Positions 9,282 to 18,247 of a stretch of 64,000 nt of DNA are shown in pieces. The DNA comes from Robiginitomaculum sp. (lineage in GTDB: Bacteria; Pseudomonadota; Alphaproteobacteria; Caulobacterales; Maricaulaceae). Position 1 is the first letter of the stretch, and each line of letters begins with the position of its first letter. Where the stretch lies: positions 1 to 64,000 of the forward strand of contig JAJFFS010000016.1 of the NCBI GenBank assembly GCA_021776515.1. The letters are read 5' to 3'. The notes beneath the pieces are model-generated. The model had not been told where the DNA came from and did not search any database. It saw nothing but the letters and a program-made list of their open reading frames with translations. The translations under genes and the position numbers were made by a program.

Positions 9282-9968
9282 TCAGTCGAACATATCATCA
9301 ATGGCACCCTGACCCAGCTGATCGTCAGAAATGTCGCCGTCAAACAACGCATCAATAGCATTTTGACCTGTTTCCGGTCCGGCAATTTGCGGTCCGTTGA
9401 GAAGGTTTTCCTTGCGCCATTGATCTTTTTCGTCATCATCATCATCTTTTGCGTCGAGAACCCCCATTACATTGGAAAAACGGGCAATGCGTTCTTCGAT
9501 ATGGGTTAACGTGCTGACCACCTTGGAAACCCGCTGCCCCGTAATGTCCTGAAATGAGCAGGCTTCAATCATACCCACCATCTTTTCGTCAACCTGGGCT
9601 TTATAGTCCTCAAGGTTATTGGGCTGAAGCTCCATAATGTTTTCAGCAATTGTCATGATGGTTTCAGTCGCATTTTCGGTGTCGTTAACAACGGCTTCCA
9701 GCTCTGCTCCGGCAGTTGGCAGACGTGATTCACGAATGTCATTGGGCCGAAGGGCTGCAATTTCATCGCGGGTACGGGCAATATATTTTGCTATATGGAG
9801 AAATTCCCCATGAACAGAATTGTCCAGTGACCCGAAAAAAGTTTTCATCGAATCCACAAGGTTTTCGGCCAAACTTAAAACTTCCATCAGGCGCGGATCA
9901 TCCAGATCTGCAGCCTTGATATCGTTTAGGGCATCTCTGATTTTGGCTGCTACATCATTTGCAGGCAT
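9282..9968 (-). CDS. cheZ: Chemotaxis protein phosphatase CheZ
   Basis: CheZ removes the phosphate from CheY-P and so resets the flagellar motor signal. The 228-residue, mostly helical protein carries the active-site motif FQDITGQRV with D141 and the catalytic Q145. A run of acidic residues (DDDDDE, about 175-180) precedes a flexible tail. The tail ends in two similar peptides, GQNAIDALFD (201-210) and GQGAIDDMFD (219-228). In enteric CheZ a single amphipathic C-terminal peptide tethers CheY, so this copy appears to carry two. The gene lies 20 bases after cheY. Confidence 0.85.
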   Translation of the reverse strand: MPANDVAAKIRDALNDIKAADLDDPRLMEVLSLAENLVDSMKTFFGSLDNSVHGEFLHIAKYIARTRDEIAALRPNDIRESRLPTAGAELEAVVNDTENATETIMTIAENIMELQPNNLEDYKAQVDEKMVGMIEACSFQDITGQRVSKVVSTLTHIEERIARFSNVMGVLDAKDDDDDEKDQWRKENLLNGPQIAGPETGQNAIDALFDGDISDDQLGQGAIDDMFD

Positions 9969-9988
9969 AATGAACTCCTGAGAAAAAT

Positions 9989-10378
9989 TTAAAAATCACC
10001 AATAACAGAGGATATTTTGGCTTTCAGTGTGGCAGCGTTAAACGGCTTCACAATATAATTGTTGACGCCTGCTCGCTTGGCCGCGATGACATTTTCTGTC
10101 TTCGATTCAGCCGTTATCATTATAAACGGTGTACCTTTAAGCTTTTCATCCCCACGAACCTGTTTGAGTAATTCATACCCGGTCATAGGTTCCATATTCC
10201 AATCAGAGATAACCAAACCAAACCCGGACCCACCTTGCATTTTCTGAAAGGCTTCCTGACCGTCAGCGGCCTCGTCCACGTTATCAAAACCCAGTTGTTT
10301 GAGAAGATTTCGGATGATACGAATCATCGTCTTATAATCATCAACCACCAAGATGGGCATTGCCATATCGACAGCCAT
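9989..10378 (-). CDS. cheY: Chemotaxis response regulator CheY
   Basis: This single-domain 129-residue receiver is phosphorylated by CheA and binds the flagellar switch. It has the acidic pair D13/D14, the phospho-acceptor D59 in VISDWNMEPM, T89 in MITAESKTEN and K111 in YIVKPF. The DWNMEPMTGYELL stretch is the form seen in CheY rather than in DNA-binding regulators. It is followed at once by cheZ on the same strand, which supports the chemotaxis assignment. Confidence 0.92.
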   Translation of the reverse strand: MAVDMAMPILVVDDYKTMIRIIRNLLKQLGFDNVDEAADGQEAFQKMQGGSGFGLVISDWNMEPMTGYELLKQVRGDEKLKGTPFIMITAESKTENVIAAKRAGVNNYIVKPFNAATLKAKISSVIGDF

Positions 10379-10597
10379 TGTTCACTCCATTCGCCATTGC
10401 CCACTTGGGCGTTTTCCAACCCGCCGTCTTTATTGCGGCATTATTAAGATAAACAAGCATTGTGAATACGGAGTTAAAACAGATCAAAAATATGAGGTAT
10501 TGTGCAGTTTTTATCTAAAAAATTGAGAAAAACCTTATGGTGCGGGCCGCACAAGGTGCATCGTGATTAACCACGGCACCCGGGTTCACGCATTTGT

Positions 10598-11479
10598 TTA
10601 TGCACTTTTTATGCGTGATTTCTTTTTCACCAGGGCCAGCAATGAAGAAACCACGGCATCACGGTTCTCACTGTCATAATCAGGGAGGTGAATCAGGTTG
10701 ACAAGCGCCTGTAAGTGCATGTCCACAACACGGCCTTCCATTTTGCCAGTGGCACCCATGGTCTCGATATACTGGCTTAGGGAAGCAGAGGCCTGTTCCA
10801 GATTGATGTCCTCAGCCAGCAGGGCCATTTTTTTGGTTTCTATAGCCTGATTGTATATCTCCAACACCTGTTTACGATCTGTAACATCCAGTGCTTTGGC
10901 GGCTTTCATCATTTCTTGGGTTATGTGATGGATATCCTGAACCACTTGCAAGGCTTCCGGACTTTTCTCGTTCACCAGAATAGGGTCTGTCAGGCGGCGC
11001 ATGGGCCCCTTAAAGTTTTTATTTTGACGCCTTCGCCGGTCAGGTCCACAATAGTCTGAACTATCGACAAATTTGCGTGTATTGAAAATGACAGAAGTGA
11101 GACGTTCAACTACATTGCTGGGAACGATTGGCTTTATGATAATCTCGGAAACCCCGGCATCACGGGCTTGGGTAATTTGTTCTTGCTGATTATTGGCCGT
11201 CAGCATGATAATGGGAATCTCCGGGTTGGGGCTGTCTTCTGATGTCCGGATCCATTTGGTAAATTCCAGACCATCCATTTTGGACATGTTCCAGTCAGTG
11301 ATGACAAGTGAAGGCAGCCATGTCTTGAATTGTTTAATGCCTTCCAGACCATCTTCGGCCATATGCACTTGCTGCACACCCATACCGCGTAGCATGTCAC
11401 CGAGGATAATTCGTGAGAACCGCTGGTCATCAACAACCAGAACAGAGGTCTGCATTAAAACTTTTTCTAGCTGATGCAT
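10598..11479 (-). CDS. Receiver-domain response regulator with PDRRRR motif
   Basis: The 293-residue protein has an N-terminal CheY-like receiver (about 12-135) with D17/D18, acceptor D62 in VITDWNMSKM, T94 and K116. Next comes CGPDRRRR (about 144-151), a motif found after receivers in a number of alphaproteobacterial regulators. The C-terminal part (160-293) is predicted helical, with no DNA-binding or enzymatic motif that I recognise. It lies upstream of cheY and cheZ on the same strand, so a role in chemotaxis or motility signalling is likely, but the output is unknown. The start at 11479 has a TAGGG site; an inner ATG at 11455 is an alternative. Confidence 0.75.
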   Translation of the reverse strand: MHQLEKVLMQTSVLVVDDQRFSRIILGDMLRGMGVQQVHMAEDGLEGIKQFKTWLPSLVITDWNMSKMDGLEFTKWIRTSEDSPNPEIPIIMLTANNQQEQITQARDAGVSEIIIKPIVPSNVVERLTSVIFNTRKFVDSSDYCGPDRRRRQNKNFKGPMRRLTDPILVNEKSPEALQVVQDIHHITQEMMKAAKALDVTDRKQVLEIYNQAIETKKMALLAEDINLEQASASLSQYIETMGATGKMEGRVVDMHLQALVNLIHLPDYDSENRDAVVSSLLALVKKKSRIKSA

Positions 11480-11625
11480 AAACCCTAGCCAACGTTATCA
11501 CAGATTTTAAGAACCTTAGGTTGGATTATTAGCTTTCTTTTCTTAATATTTTTTAAAAATAATTTTAGCGGCTGAAACATTGTCAGCTAGGCTATAAAGA
11601 GTAAAAATAAAACACTGATTTTAAA

Positions 11626-12096
11626 ATGGGCATTATGATGAATAAAAAGACACCCGCCAAAATTGATCCACGTCATGGCTATTATCTTGAAGACCTTACG
11701 GTTGGTATGAGCAAGGAAGTCGCTCATACGGTGACAGAACAGGATGTAGAGGATTTCGCCCGCATTTGTGGTGATTATAATCCGATCCATATGGATGAAG
11801 AATATGCGGCCAATACTCCATTTGGTGGTCGTATTGCCCATGGGGCGCTGACGGCATCATACATTTCTGCAATTTTAGGCAATGATTTGCCGGGGCCGGG
11901 CGCTATTTTTATGACGCTGGAGCTGAAATTTCGGGCACCGGTACGCATCGGTGCCACTGTATTGGCCCATGCCGAAGTCGCTGAAATTAACACGCGCCGG
12001 GGAAAAGTGACAATGGCGGTCAATTGTTCTGTAGAGGGCAAGGTTGTGGCCAAGGGCATTGCGGGCGTGATGGTAGAGAAGAAACCTGTGAGCTAA
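11626..12096 (+). CDS. MaoC-family (R)-specific enoyl-CoA hydratase
   Basis: The 156-residue protein has the single hot-dog fold of PhaJ-type hydratases, which hydrate trans-2-enoyl-CoA to (R)-3-hydroxyacyl-CoA and can feed polyhydroxyalkanoate synthesis. The catalytic dyad is visible as D50 and H55 in GDYNPIHMDEEYA, and the later GRIAHGALTASYISAILG is typical of the family. The ribF start follows four bases after the stop. The phaZ-like depolymerase at 51.3 kb makes a PHA link plausible but not proven. The start could also be the ATG at 11635 or 11638. Confidence 0.85.
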   Translation: MGIMMNKKTPAKIDPRHGYYLEDLTVGMSKEVAHTVTEQDVEDFARICGDYNPIHMDEEYAANTPFGGRIAHGALTASYISAILGNDLPGPGAIFMTLELKFRAPVRIGATVLAHAEVAEINTRRGKVTMAVNCSVEGKVVAKGIAGVMVEKKPVS

Positions 12097-12100
12097 ATCG

Positions 12101-13066
12101 ATGCAAACTTTCGATCACTATATAAATATACCCAAAGATGCCCGTGGCGCCGCCATTGCCATGGGTAATTTTGATGGTGTGCATCTGGGGCACCAGGTGG
12201 TGATTGAAAGTGCTGCCAAAGCTGCACAAAAGCTGAAGGCCCCCTTGGGGGTTGCGGTTTTTAATCCTCATCCGCGCCGCTTTTTTCAACCGGGCAGCGC
12301 ACCTGAGCGCTTACAAAGCGATGCGGCTCGTGCGCGCCTTCTTGAAGAGCGGGACGTGTCATTTTTATTTGCTCTGCCTTTTGATCGGTCCATGAGCATG
12401 ATGGATGACCGCGCCTTTGCACGCGATGTACTGGTTGATGGCTTGGGTGTTTCTCATGTCAGTGTGGGCGCTGACTTTCATTATGGTCGTGACCGGGTAG
12501 GAGATACAAAAAGTTTGCAGATATTAGGCAAGGAATACGGCTTTGACGTGAGCGTTGTTGACCTTGAAGGCGGCGGGGCAGAGAAATATTCATCAAGCGC
12601 TGTACGACGAGCCCTAAAGGAAGGTGATGTGGCGCAGGTGACTCATATTCTTGGCCGCCGGTGGTGCATTGAAGGACTTGTCATGCGCGGGGAGCAGCGT
12701 GGGCGCACCATTGGCGTGCCAACGGCTAATCTATCGCTTGGTGATTATGTGAAGCCCCGGTTCGGGGTTTATGCCGGGCGGGCCCGTATTGAGGCGAAAG
12801 GGGCGTTTCTTCCTGGTGTTATCAATATTGGTGTGCGCCCCACAGTGGACGGGGTTGAGGCACGACTGGAAATTTATCTTTTTGACTTTGCCGGCGACCT
12901 TTATGGGCGCACACTTGAGGTCTCACTGGAGCACTTTATCCGGGACGAACAAAAATTCTCCGGACTGGATGAACTCAAGGCACAAATTGCAAAAGATATT
13001 GGAACTGCACGAGACCTGCTGGAGCGGGACAGCAAAGTGAATGGGGAGGTGGACCGTGCGGGCTAG
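12101..13066 (+). CDS. ribF: Bifunctional riboflavin kinase / FAD synthetase
   Basis: RibF converts riboflavin to FMN and then FAD. The N-terminal adenylyltransferase domain has GNFDGVHLGHQ at 22-32, FNPHPRRFF at about 54-62 and SSSAVRRAL at about 165-173. The C-terminal kinase domain has GRTIGVPTANL near 206-216 and NIGVRPTVDG near 243. The length, 321 residues, is normal. It follows the MaoC gene closely and precedes ileS and lspA, the conserved ribF-ileS-lspA order. Confidence 0.95.
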   Translation: MQTFDHYINIPKDARGAAIAMGNFDGVHLGHQVVIESAAKAAQKLKAPLGVAVFNPHPRRFFQPGSAPERLQSDAARARLLEERDVSFLFALPFDRSMSMMDDRAFARDVLVDGLGVSHVSVGADFHYGRDRVGDTKSLQILGKEYGFDVSVVDLEGGGAEKYSSSAVRRALKEGDVAQVTHILGRRWCIEGLVMRGEQRGRTIGVPTANLSLGDYVKPRFGVYAGRARIEAKGAFLPGVINIGVRPTVDGVEARLEIYLFDFAGDLYGRTLEVSLEHFIRDEQKFSGLDELKAQIAKDIGTARDLLERDSKVNGEVDRAG

Positions 13067-13215
13067 GCCTGTTAGACGGTTTTCCATGTTTGATTGTAAC
13101 GCCATGACATACATAATTATACGAATTATCTAGCCGACACATTGCCATAAAGGCGGTGGCGTCGGCGTGCCAAATTCGCTATTCCCTCAATCACAATCAA
13201 ATATAAAGGTCCGCC

Positions 13216-16161
13216 ATGACGGATGATGCTTCAAAACCGCAAAGCGTTCGTGATTACCGCGAAACGCTTTTTTTGCCCAAAACCGATTTTCCCATGCGCG
13301 CAGGTTTACCCAAAGCCGAGCCAAAATGGCTGGAACGCTGGGAAAAACTGAATATCTACAATCAATTGCGTGCGGCTTCTCAAGGCCGTGAACAATATGT
13401 GCTTCACGATGGCCCACCCTATGCCAATGGTCATTTGCATATTGGCACGGCGATGAACAAGATACTCAAGGATTTTGTGACGCGTTCGCATCAGATGTTG
13501 GGTTATAACGCGCAATATATTCCCGGTTGGGATTGCCACGGTCTTCCTATTGAATGGAAAGTGGAGGAACAATACCGCAAGAAAGGGCGCAATAAGGACG
13601 ATGTGCCTTTGGCCGAATTTCGTAAAGAATGTCGTGATTATGCGTCTCACTGGCTAGACGTACAACGCGAAGAGTTCAAGCGTCTGGGTGTGCAGGGCGA
13701 ATGGGGCAATCCCTACACCACGATGGCCTATTCATCCGAGGCGGCCATTGCTGGCGAGTTCTTGAAATTTGCACAGTCCGGCCAACTTTATCGTGGCTCC
13801 AAGCCGGTAATGTGGTCCCCGGTGGAACAAACCGCACTGGCCGAAGCCGAAGTGGAATATGCCGACCATACCAGCACGACGATATGGGTCAGATTTCCTG
13901 TTTCAGGCACACCAGTTTCTGTTAACCTAGAACGTGCCAGCAAGATGAAGGACGCAAGCGTGCTTATCTGGACCACGACGCCATGGACCATTCCCGGCAA
14001 TCGGGCGATCTCGTATAATACAAGCATTTCTTATGGGCTTTATGAAGTTACCGCGATTGATGATAGCGACTTTACCCCGTGGTCTCGCGTGGGTGAAAAA
14101 CTAATCGTTGCTGACAGTCTGTGGGAAGAGGTTGCCAAAACCGCAAAAGTATCTGGGTTTACGCGCCTCGCGGACGTTGATGCATCCACGTTGACCTGCG
14201 CCCACCCCTTCGCTGGCGAAGGTTATGATTTTCCAATTCCGCTGCTTGCGGGCGAACATGTTACCGAAGAAGCTGGCACCGGCTTTGTGCATACGGCGCC
14301 CGGGCATGGTGCAGAAGACTATGATGTCTGGTTGGCCAATGGCTATAAAGACATTCCCGAAACCGTCGGCCCAGACGGAGCGTATTACGATCATGTGCCG
14401 CTATTTTCCGGGCTTCAGGTGATCCGCACCACAGGCAAGAAAACTGGCAAGGACGGCCCGGCCAATGCGGCTGTGGTGGATAAATTAGTTGAAACCGGGG
14501 CGCTGTTGGCGCGGGGCCGGATCGAGCATTCCTACCCGCATTCATGGCGTTCCAAAGCGCCGGTTATCTTCCGCAATACCCCGCAATGGTTCATTGCCCT
14601 GGGTGAAGAGGGTGACAAAAACAGCTTGCGTGCCAAGGCACTTGCCGCCATTGAAAACACCCGCTTTTACCCGCCGCGCGGTAAAAACCGCCTCTCGGCC
14701 ATGGTCGATGGACGGCCAGACTGGTTGATTTCTCGCCAGCGTGCCTGGGGCGTGCCGCTAACATTGTTTGTCCGTGCGGGTACGGGGGAGTATTTGCAGA
14801 ACGAAGCGGTCAATGCTCGTATTATCGAGGCCTTTAAGGTTGAGGGTGCCGACGCCTGGTTTGCGGAAAATGCGCAAGAACGTTTCCTCTCTGGCTTGGT
14901 GGATGACTGGGAAGCTTACGAGAAGGTCGAGGACATACTCGATGTCTGGTTTGATTCTGGTTGCACCCATGCCTTTACGCTGGAAAACCGGGAAAATCTG
15001 AAATGGCCCGCCGATCTTTACCTTGAAGGCACTGATCAGCACCGTGGCTGGTTTCAGTCCAGCCTGCTGGAAAGTTGCGGCACACGGGGCCGCGCGCCTT
15101 ATGATGGTGTGTTTACCCACGGCTTTGTTATGGCTGATGATGGGCGCAAAATGTCAAAATCACTGGGCAATGTTATCGACCCGGCGGACATTGCCCGTAC
15201 CAATGGTGTGGAAATTTTGCGTATGTGGGTGGCCTCATCGGATGTGCAGGATGATATGCGCATGGGGCCGGAGATTATCAAAACGGCGGCGGACAGTTAT
15301 CGCAAAGTGCGTAATACCTTGCGTTATCTTCTGGGCGCACTGCAAGGTTTTGACGAAACTAAACAGGTAGAGCCAAAAGACATGCCATCACTGGAACGGC
15401 TGATGCTGCATCGCTTGTCTGTGATGGATGAGGAGGTTCGCGCCGCCTATATAGCGCTGGATTATAAGCGCGCTTTTTCCCTGCTGTTTGCATTTTGCAA
15501 TGAGGAGTTATCGGCGTTTTATTTCGATATTCGCAAAGATGCGCTGTATTGCGATCCTCTCAAGTCGCCGCGCCGCCTTGCCGCGCGTACCGTGATGGAT
15601 CTTATCTTTGAACGCCTGGTTACATGGTTTGCGCCGCTCATGCCCTTCACCATGGAAGAGGTATGGCTGACGCGGTTTCCCTCCGATACTGATTCGGTGC
15701 ATTTGCGCACTTTCCCGGATACGCCCACAGACTGGCGTGATGATGCTCTGGCAGCGGATTGGACGCGCATCACTAACCTGCGCCGGGTTGTGCTGGGTTC
15801 ACTGGAAGAGGCGCGTAGCGCCAAACTCATTGGCTCATCCCTGGAAGCTATGCCGCAAGTGTTTGCCCAGGATGCTGCTGACCATGCCGCCATTACTGCG
15901 CAGGCAGAAGGCGCGGAGGCTGAGTTTCTGGCCGATGTGTTCATCACCAGCCAGGCTGTTTTAACTGCACAAGAAGGACCAGATAATGCCTTTCGCCTTG
16001 GTGATGCACCCGGGGTCAGCGTCCTTGTTGAAAAGGCGCCCGGGGTGAAATGTTCCCGCTCATGGAAATATTTCGATGCGGCCAATGCTGATGCGTCTTA
16101 CCCGGACATAACTCTGCGTGATGCAAAGGCCGTGCGTGAATGGGATACGGCCCATGGCTGA
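13216..16161 (+). CDS. ileS: Isoleucyl-tRNA synthetase
   Basis: IleS charges tRNA-Ile. The 981-residue class I synthetase has the HIGH box as HLHIG (73-77, in ANGHLHIGTAMN) and the KMSKS loop at 645-649. The editing domain is recognisable by WTTTPWTIPGNRA near 252-264. The C-terminal end keeps only one cysteine (KCSRSWKYFD) of the four zinc ligands of the E. coli enzyme, so the terminal zinc finger is absent, as I recall for a subset of alphaproteobacterial IleS. The last bases overlap the lspA start (ATG at 16154). Confidence 0.97.
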   Translation: MTDDASKPQSVRDYRETLFLPKTDFPMRAGLPKAEPKWLERWEKLNIYNQLRAASQGREQYVLHDGPPYANGHLHIGTAMNKILKDFVTRSHQMLGYNAQYIPGWDCHGLPIEWKVEEQYRKKGRNKDDVPLAEFRKECRDYASHWLDVQREEFKRLGVQGEWGNPYTTMAYSSEAAIAGEFLKFAQSGQLYRGSKPVMWSPVEQTALAEAEVEYADHTSTTIWVRFPVSGTPVSVNLERASKMKDASVLIWTTTPWTIPGNRAISYNTSISYGLYEVTAIDDSDFTPWSRVGEKLIVADSLWEEVAKTAKVSGFTRLADVDASTLTCAHPFAGEGYDFPIPLLAGEHVTEEAGTGFVHTAPGHGAEDYDVWLANGYKDIPETVGPDGAYYDHVPLFSGLQVIRTTGKKTGKDGPANAAVVDKLVETGALLARGRIEHSYPHSWRSKAPVIFRNTPQWFIALGEEGDKNSLRAKALAAIENTRFYPPRGKNRLSAMVDGRPDWLISRQRAWGVPLTLFVRAGTGEYLQNEAVNARIIEAFKVEGADAWFAENAQERFLSGLVDDWEAYEKVEDILDVWFDSGCTHAFTLENRENLKWPADLYLEGTDQHRGWFQSSLLESCGTRGRAPYDGVFTHGFVMADDGRKMSKSLGNVIDPADIARTNGVEILRMWVASSDVQDDMRMGPEIIKTAADSYRKVRNTLRYLLGALQGFDETKQVEPKDMPSLERLMLHRLSVMDEEVRAAYIALDYKRAFSLLFAFCNEELSAFYFDIRKDALYCDPLKSPRRLAARTVMDLIFERLVTWFAPLMPFTMEEVWLTRFPSDTDSVHLRTFPDTPTDWRDDALAADWTRITNLRRVVLGSLEEARSAKLIGSSLEAMPQVFAQDAADHAAITAQAEGAEAEFLADVFITSQAVLTAQEGPDNAFRLGDAPGVSVLVEKAPGVKCSRSWKYFDAANADASYPDITLRDAKAVREWDTAHG

Positions 16162-16663
16162 AACATCTTCAAAAAACCGCCCGTTTTGGCACTTTGGCTT
16201 GGCACTTTCAGCTTTGATTGTAGTATTGGATCAGCTTTCCAAGCATTGGGTACTGAATGTTCTGAACCTGCGCGAAAGGCCATTGGGACATATTGAGCTG
16301 TCTCCTTTTTTTGATCTTACGTTTGTGTGGAATACCGGGGTCAGCTTCGGGCTTTTTCGGGCTGATTCCATGGCGGGTCGTTTGTTGCTGTCTGCCTTCG
16401 CGCTTATGGTTATGGCGGTGATGGTGGTTTGGCTTTGGCGGGCGGATCGGCGTCTTATGGCCGCCTCTTTGGGTCTGATTATCGGTGGTGCCGCCGGAAA
16501 CCTGATTGATCGCTTGCGGTTTGGCAAAGTTGTCGATTTTATTGATTTTTCAGATATTCACTTCATTTGGGTGTTCAATGTAGCCGATTCAGCCATCACG
16601 ATAGGTGTTATTTTGATGCTGGTAGATGCTTTTTGGGTGGATCGACGTCAAAAAAGTGTATGA
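16154..16663 (+). CDS. lspA: Lipoprotein signal peptidase (signal peptidase II)
   Basis: LspA cleaves the signal peptide of prolipoproteins just before the lipidated cysteine. The 169-residue protein has four membrane segments and the two aspartate motifs, GNLIDRLRFG and FNVADSAI, plus the early DQLSKHWV. The ATG at 16154 overlaps the ileS stop by eight bases; the frame continues upstream inside ileS but this start matches the family. A lipoprotein gene follows within 60 bases. Confidence 0.96.
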   Translation: MAETSSKNRPFWHFGLALSALIVVLDQLSKHWVLNVLNLRERPLGHIELSPFFDLTFVWNTGVSFGLFRADSMAGRLLLSAFALMVMAVMVVWLWRADRRLMAASLGLIIGGAAGNLIDRLRFGKVVDFIDFSDIHFIWVFNVADSAITIGVILMLVDAFWVDRRQKSV

Positions 16664-16719
16664 TAGGCTTGGCTGGTGGGGGTTGTGCAGGTAAAACCTG
16701 CCCGGCCCTAGGAGAATTT

Positions 16720-17259
16720 ATGATGAATCCACTGCGTATTGCCCTTTTTGTTTCTGCTGGTTCTGTCCTGATATTGGGCGGGTGTGGCACGCTGGGCGGT
16801 GGTAAAAACCAACCAGATGAGTTTAAGGTTTTGACGATGGCGCCATTGGTTGTGCCACCAGAATATAATCTTTTACCGCCGCGCCCGGGCGAGATGGGCT
16901 TGCAGGATATACGGGCTTCCGAGGCCGCACGACGGGCGATACTCGGGCAAGCACAATCTGCCAGCACGGCGTCGACTGGTGAGCGGGCGCTTATTGCCAG
17001 TAGCACAAGCAGTTCATTTGATCCCGCAATACGTACAAAACTTGATTCTGAGACTGCACAACTGACGATCAAGAAGAAAAGTTTTGCTGACCGGATATTG
17101 TTTTGGCGTGGTGGTGACACCTATATCGCCGATGAAACCATGCTGGATGCGGATGCCGAGGCTGAACGGCTACATCGTGAGGAACTAATCGATGGATCAA
17201 CTGGCGGCGGTAAGGTGACGATCCGTAAAGGTAGCAAAATACGTTTGCCAGGTCTTTGA
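16720..17259 (+). CDS. DUF3035-like lipoprotein
   Basis: This 179-residue protein is probably an outer- or inner-membrane lipoprotein of unknown function. The signal sequence ends in a lipobox, LILGGC, with the cysteine near residue 22. The middle has PPEYNLLPPRPGE, the proline-rich block I associate with DUF3035 proteins encoded next to lspA in alphaproteobacteria. An AGGAGA site precedes the double ATG at 16720/16723. The TGA stop overlaps the TTG start of the next gene. Confidence 0.75.
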   Translation: MMNPLRIALFVSAGSVLILGGCGTLGGGKNQPDEFKVLTMAPLVVPPEYNLLPPRPGEMGLQDIRASEAARRAILGQAQSASTASTGERALIASSTSSSFDPAIRTKLDSETAQLTIKKKSFADRILFWRGGDTYIADETMLDADAEAERLHREELIDGSTGGGKVTIRKGSKIRLPGL

Positions 17260-17780
17260 GAAAGACACTAAAGCCCCTTTTCCGATTGCTTGTGCTGCTC
17301 ACTGTTTTCTGTGCTGCGCCTGCTTTGTCAGACACGGCCTCTGCGCTAAGACTCTATAATGGCATTAGCATGGATGATCTGGCTGAAACACTTCTGCTAG
17401 AAGGCTTGCGTTTTGTGCAGGTACCTATTGATGGCAAGGGTATTGTTTCCAATCAGCGTTTTGATATTACCGACGGGGTTGAATGGTCCGTTCTGGGATA
17501 TGATTGTGAGGGTGAGGACGGGTGTTCCGAATTACAATTGCGTTCTGTGTTTCAAACCAGTGCTACGGCTGCGACCGTTTTTGTGCAGCTTAATACCTGG
17601 AATTCGTCAAACCGCTTTACCCGCGCTTATGCCATGAATAAAACCAATGTCATTCTTGAGATGGATATTTATCTTAGTGGCGGTCAAAGCCTGAAAAACA
17701 TTCGTGAACAGATTACCATCTGGCGCCAGTCTGTGCGCCGCTTTTCCAGCACGATGACCCCGGATGATGCCAATCTATGA
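17256..17780 (+). CDS. YbjN-domain secreted protein
   Basis: The 174-residue protein starts with TTG inside the previous stop (TTGA) and has a signal peptide (LFRLLVLLTVFCAAPALS) cleaved near residue 25. The mature part resembles YbjN-domain proteins: a chaperone-like alpha/beta fold with VQLNTWNSSNRFTRAYAMN and ILEMDIYLSGG, matching the N-x-WN-x-x-x-RF-x-RAY pattern of the family. Its molecular role is unknown. It is flanked by coupled genes on both sides (ATGA overlap with the phosphatase). Confidence 0.65.
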   Translation: MRKTLKPLFRLLVLLTVFCAAPALSDTASALRLYNGISMDDLAETLLLEGLRFVQVPIDGKGIVSNQRFDITDGVEWSVLGYDCEGEDGCSELQLRSVFQTSATAATVFVQLNTWNSSNRFTRAYAMNKTNVILEMDIYLSGGQSLKNIREQITIWRQSVRRFSSTMTPDDANL

Positions 17781-18247
17781 ATGAACGACCAAAAGAGCTC
17801 AAAGTTCTTTTTGTCTGCCTTGGCAATATATGCCGCTCGCCTAGTGCTGAAGCAGTTCTGCGTATCCGGGCGGAACAGGCCGGGGTTTCACTTTTTGTGG
17901 ATTCGGCTGGAACTGGCGACTGGCATGTGGGGCAGGCACCAGATAAACGCGCCATAGCGGCGGCGGCCACACGTGATATAGACATGCGAGATATACGGGC
18001 GCGGCAAGTGTGCACCGAAGACTTTTCTCGTTTCACACATATATTTGCCATGGATCAAAGCAATGTGGCCGCCCTGATGGCTTTGCGCCCTCAGGGCGGA
18101 ACGACGCCTCAACTATTTCTGGACCTGATCGCCGATCCGGTTATTTGTGAAGTGCCCGATCCCTATTATGGCGGTCAGGAAGGCTTTGTACACATGCTGG
18201 ATTTAATTGAAGGTGCTACCCAAAGCTTTCTTCGCTCATTATCCTAA
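17777..18247 (+). CDS. Low-molecular-weight protein-tyrosine phosphatase
   Basis: This 156-residue enzyme hydrolyses phosphotyrosine through a cysteine-phosphate intermediate. The P-loop CLGNICRS starts at C14 with R20, and the general-acid loop is VPDPYYGG near 127-134. Such proteins often oppose tyrosine kinases in exopolysaccharide control, but no kinase is seen here. The start overlaps the previous stop (ATGA) and the stop overlaps the convergent amidase stop by four bases. Confidence 0.9.
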   Translation: MNERPKELKVLFVCLGNICRSPSAEAVLRIRAEQAGVSLFVDSAGTGDWHVGQAPDKRAIAAAATRDIDMRDIRARQVCTEDFSRFTHIFAMDQSNVAALMALRPQGGTTPQLFLDLIADPVICEVPDPYYGGQEGFVHMLDLIEGATQSFLRSLS

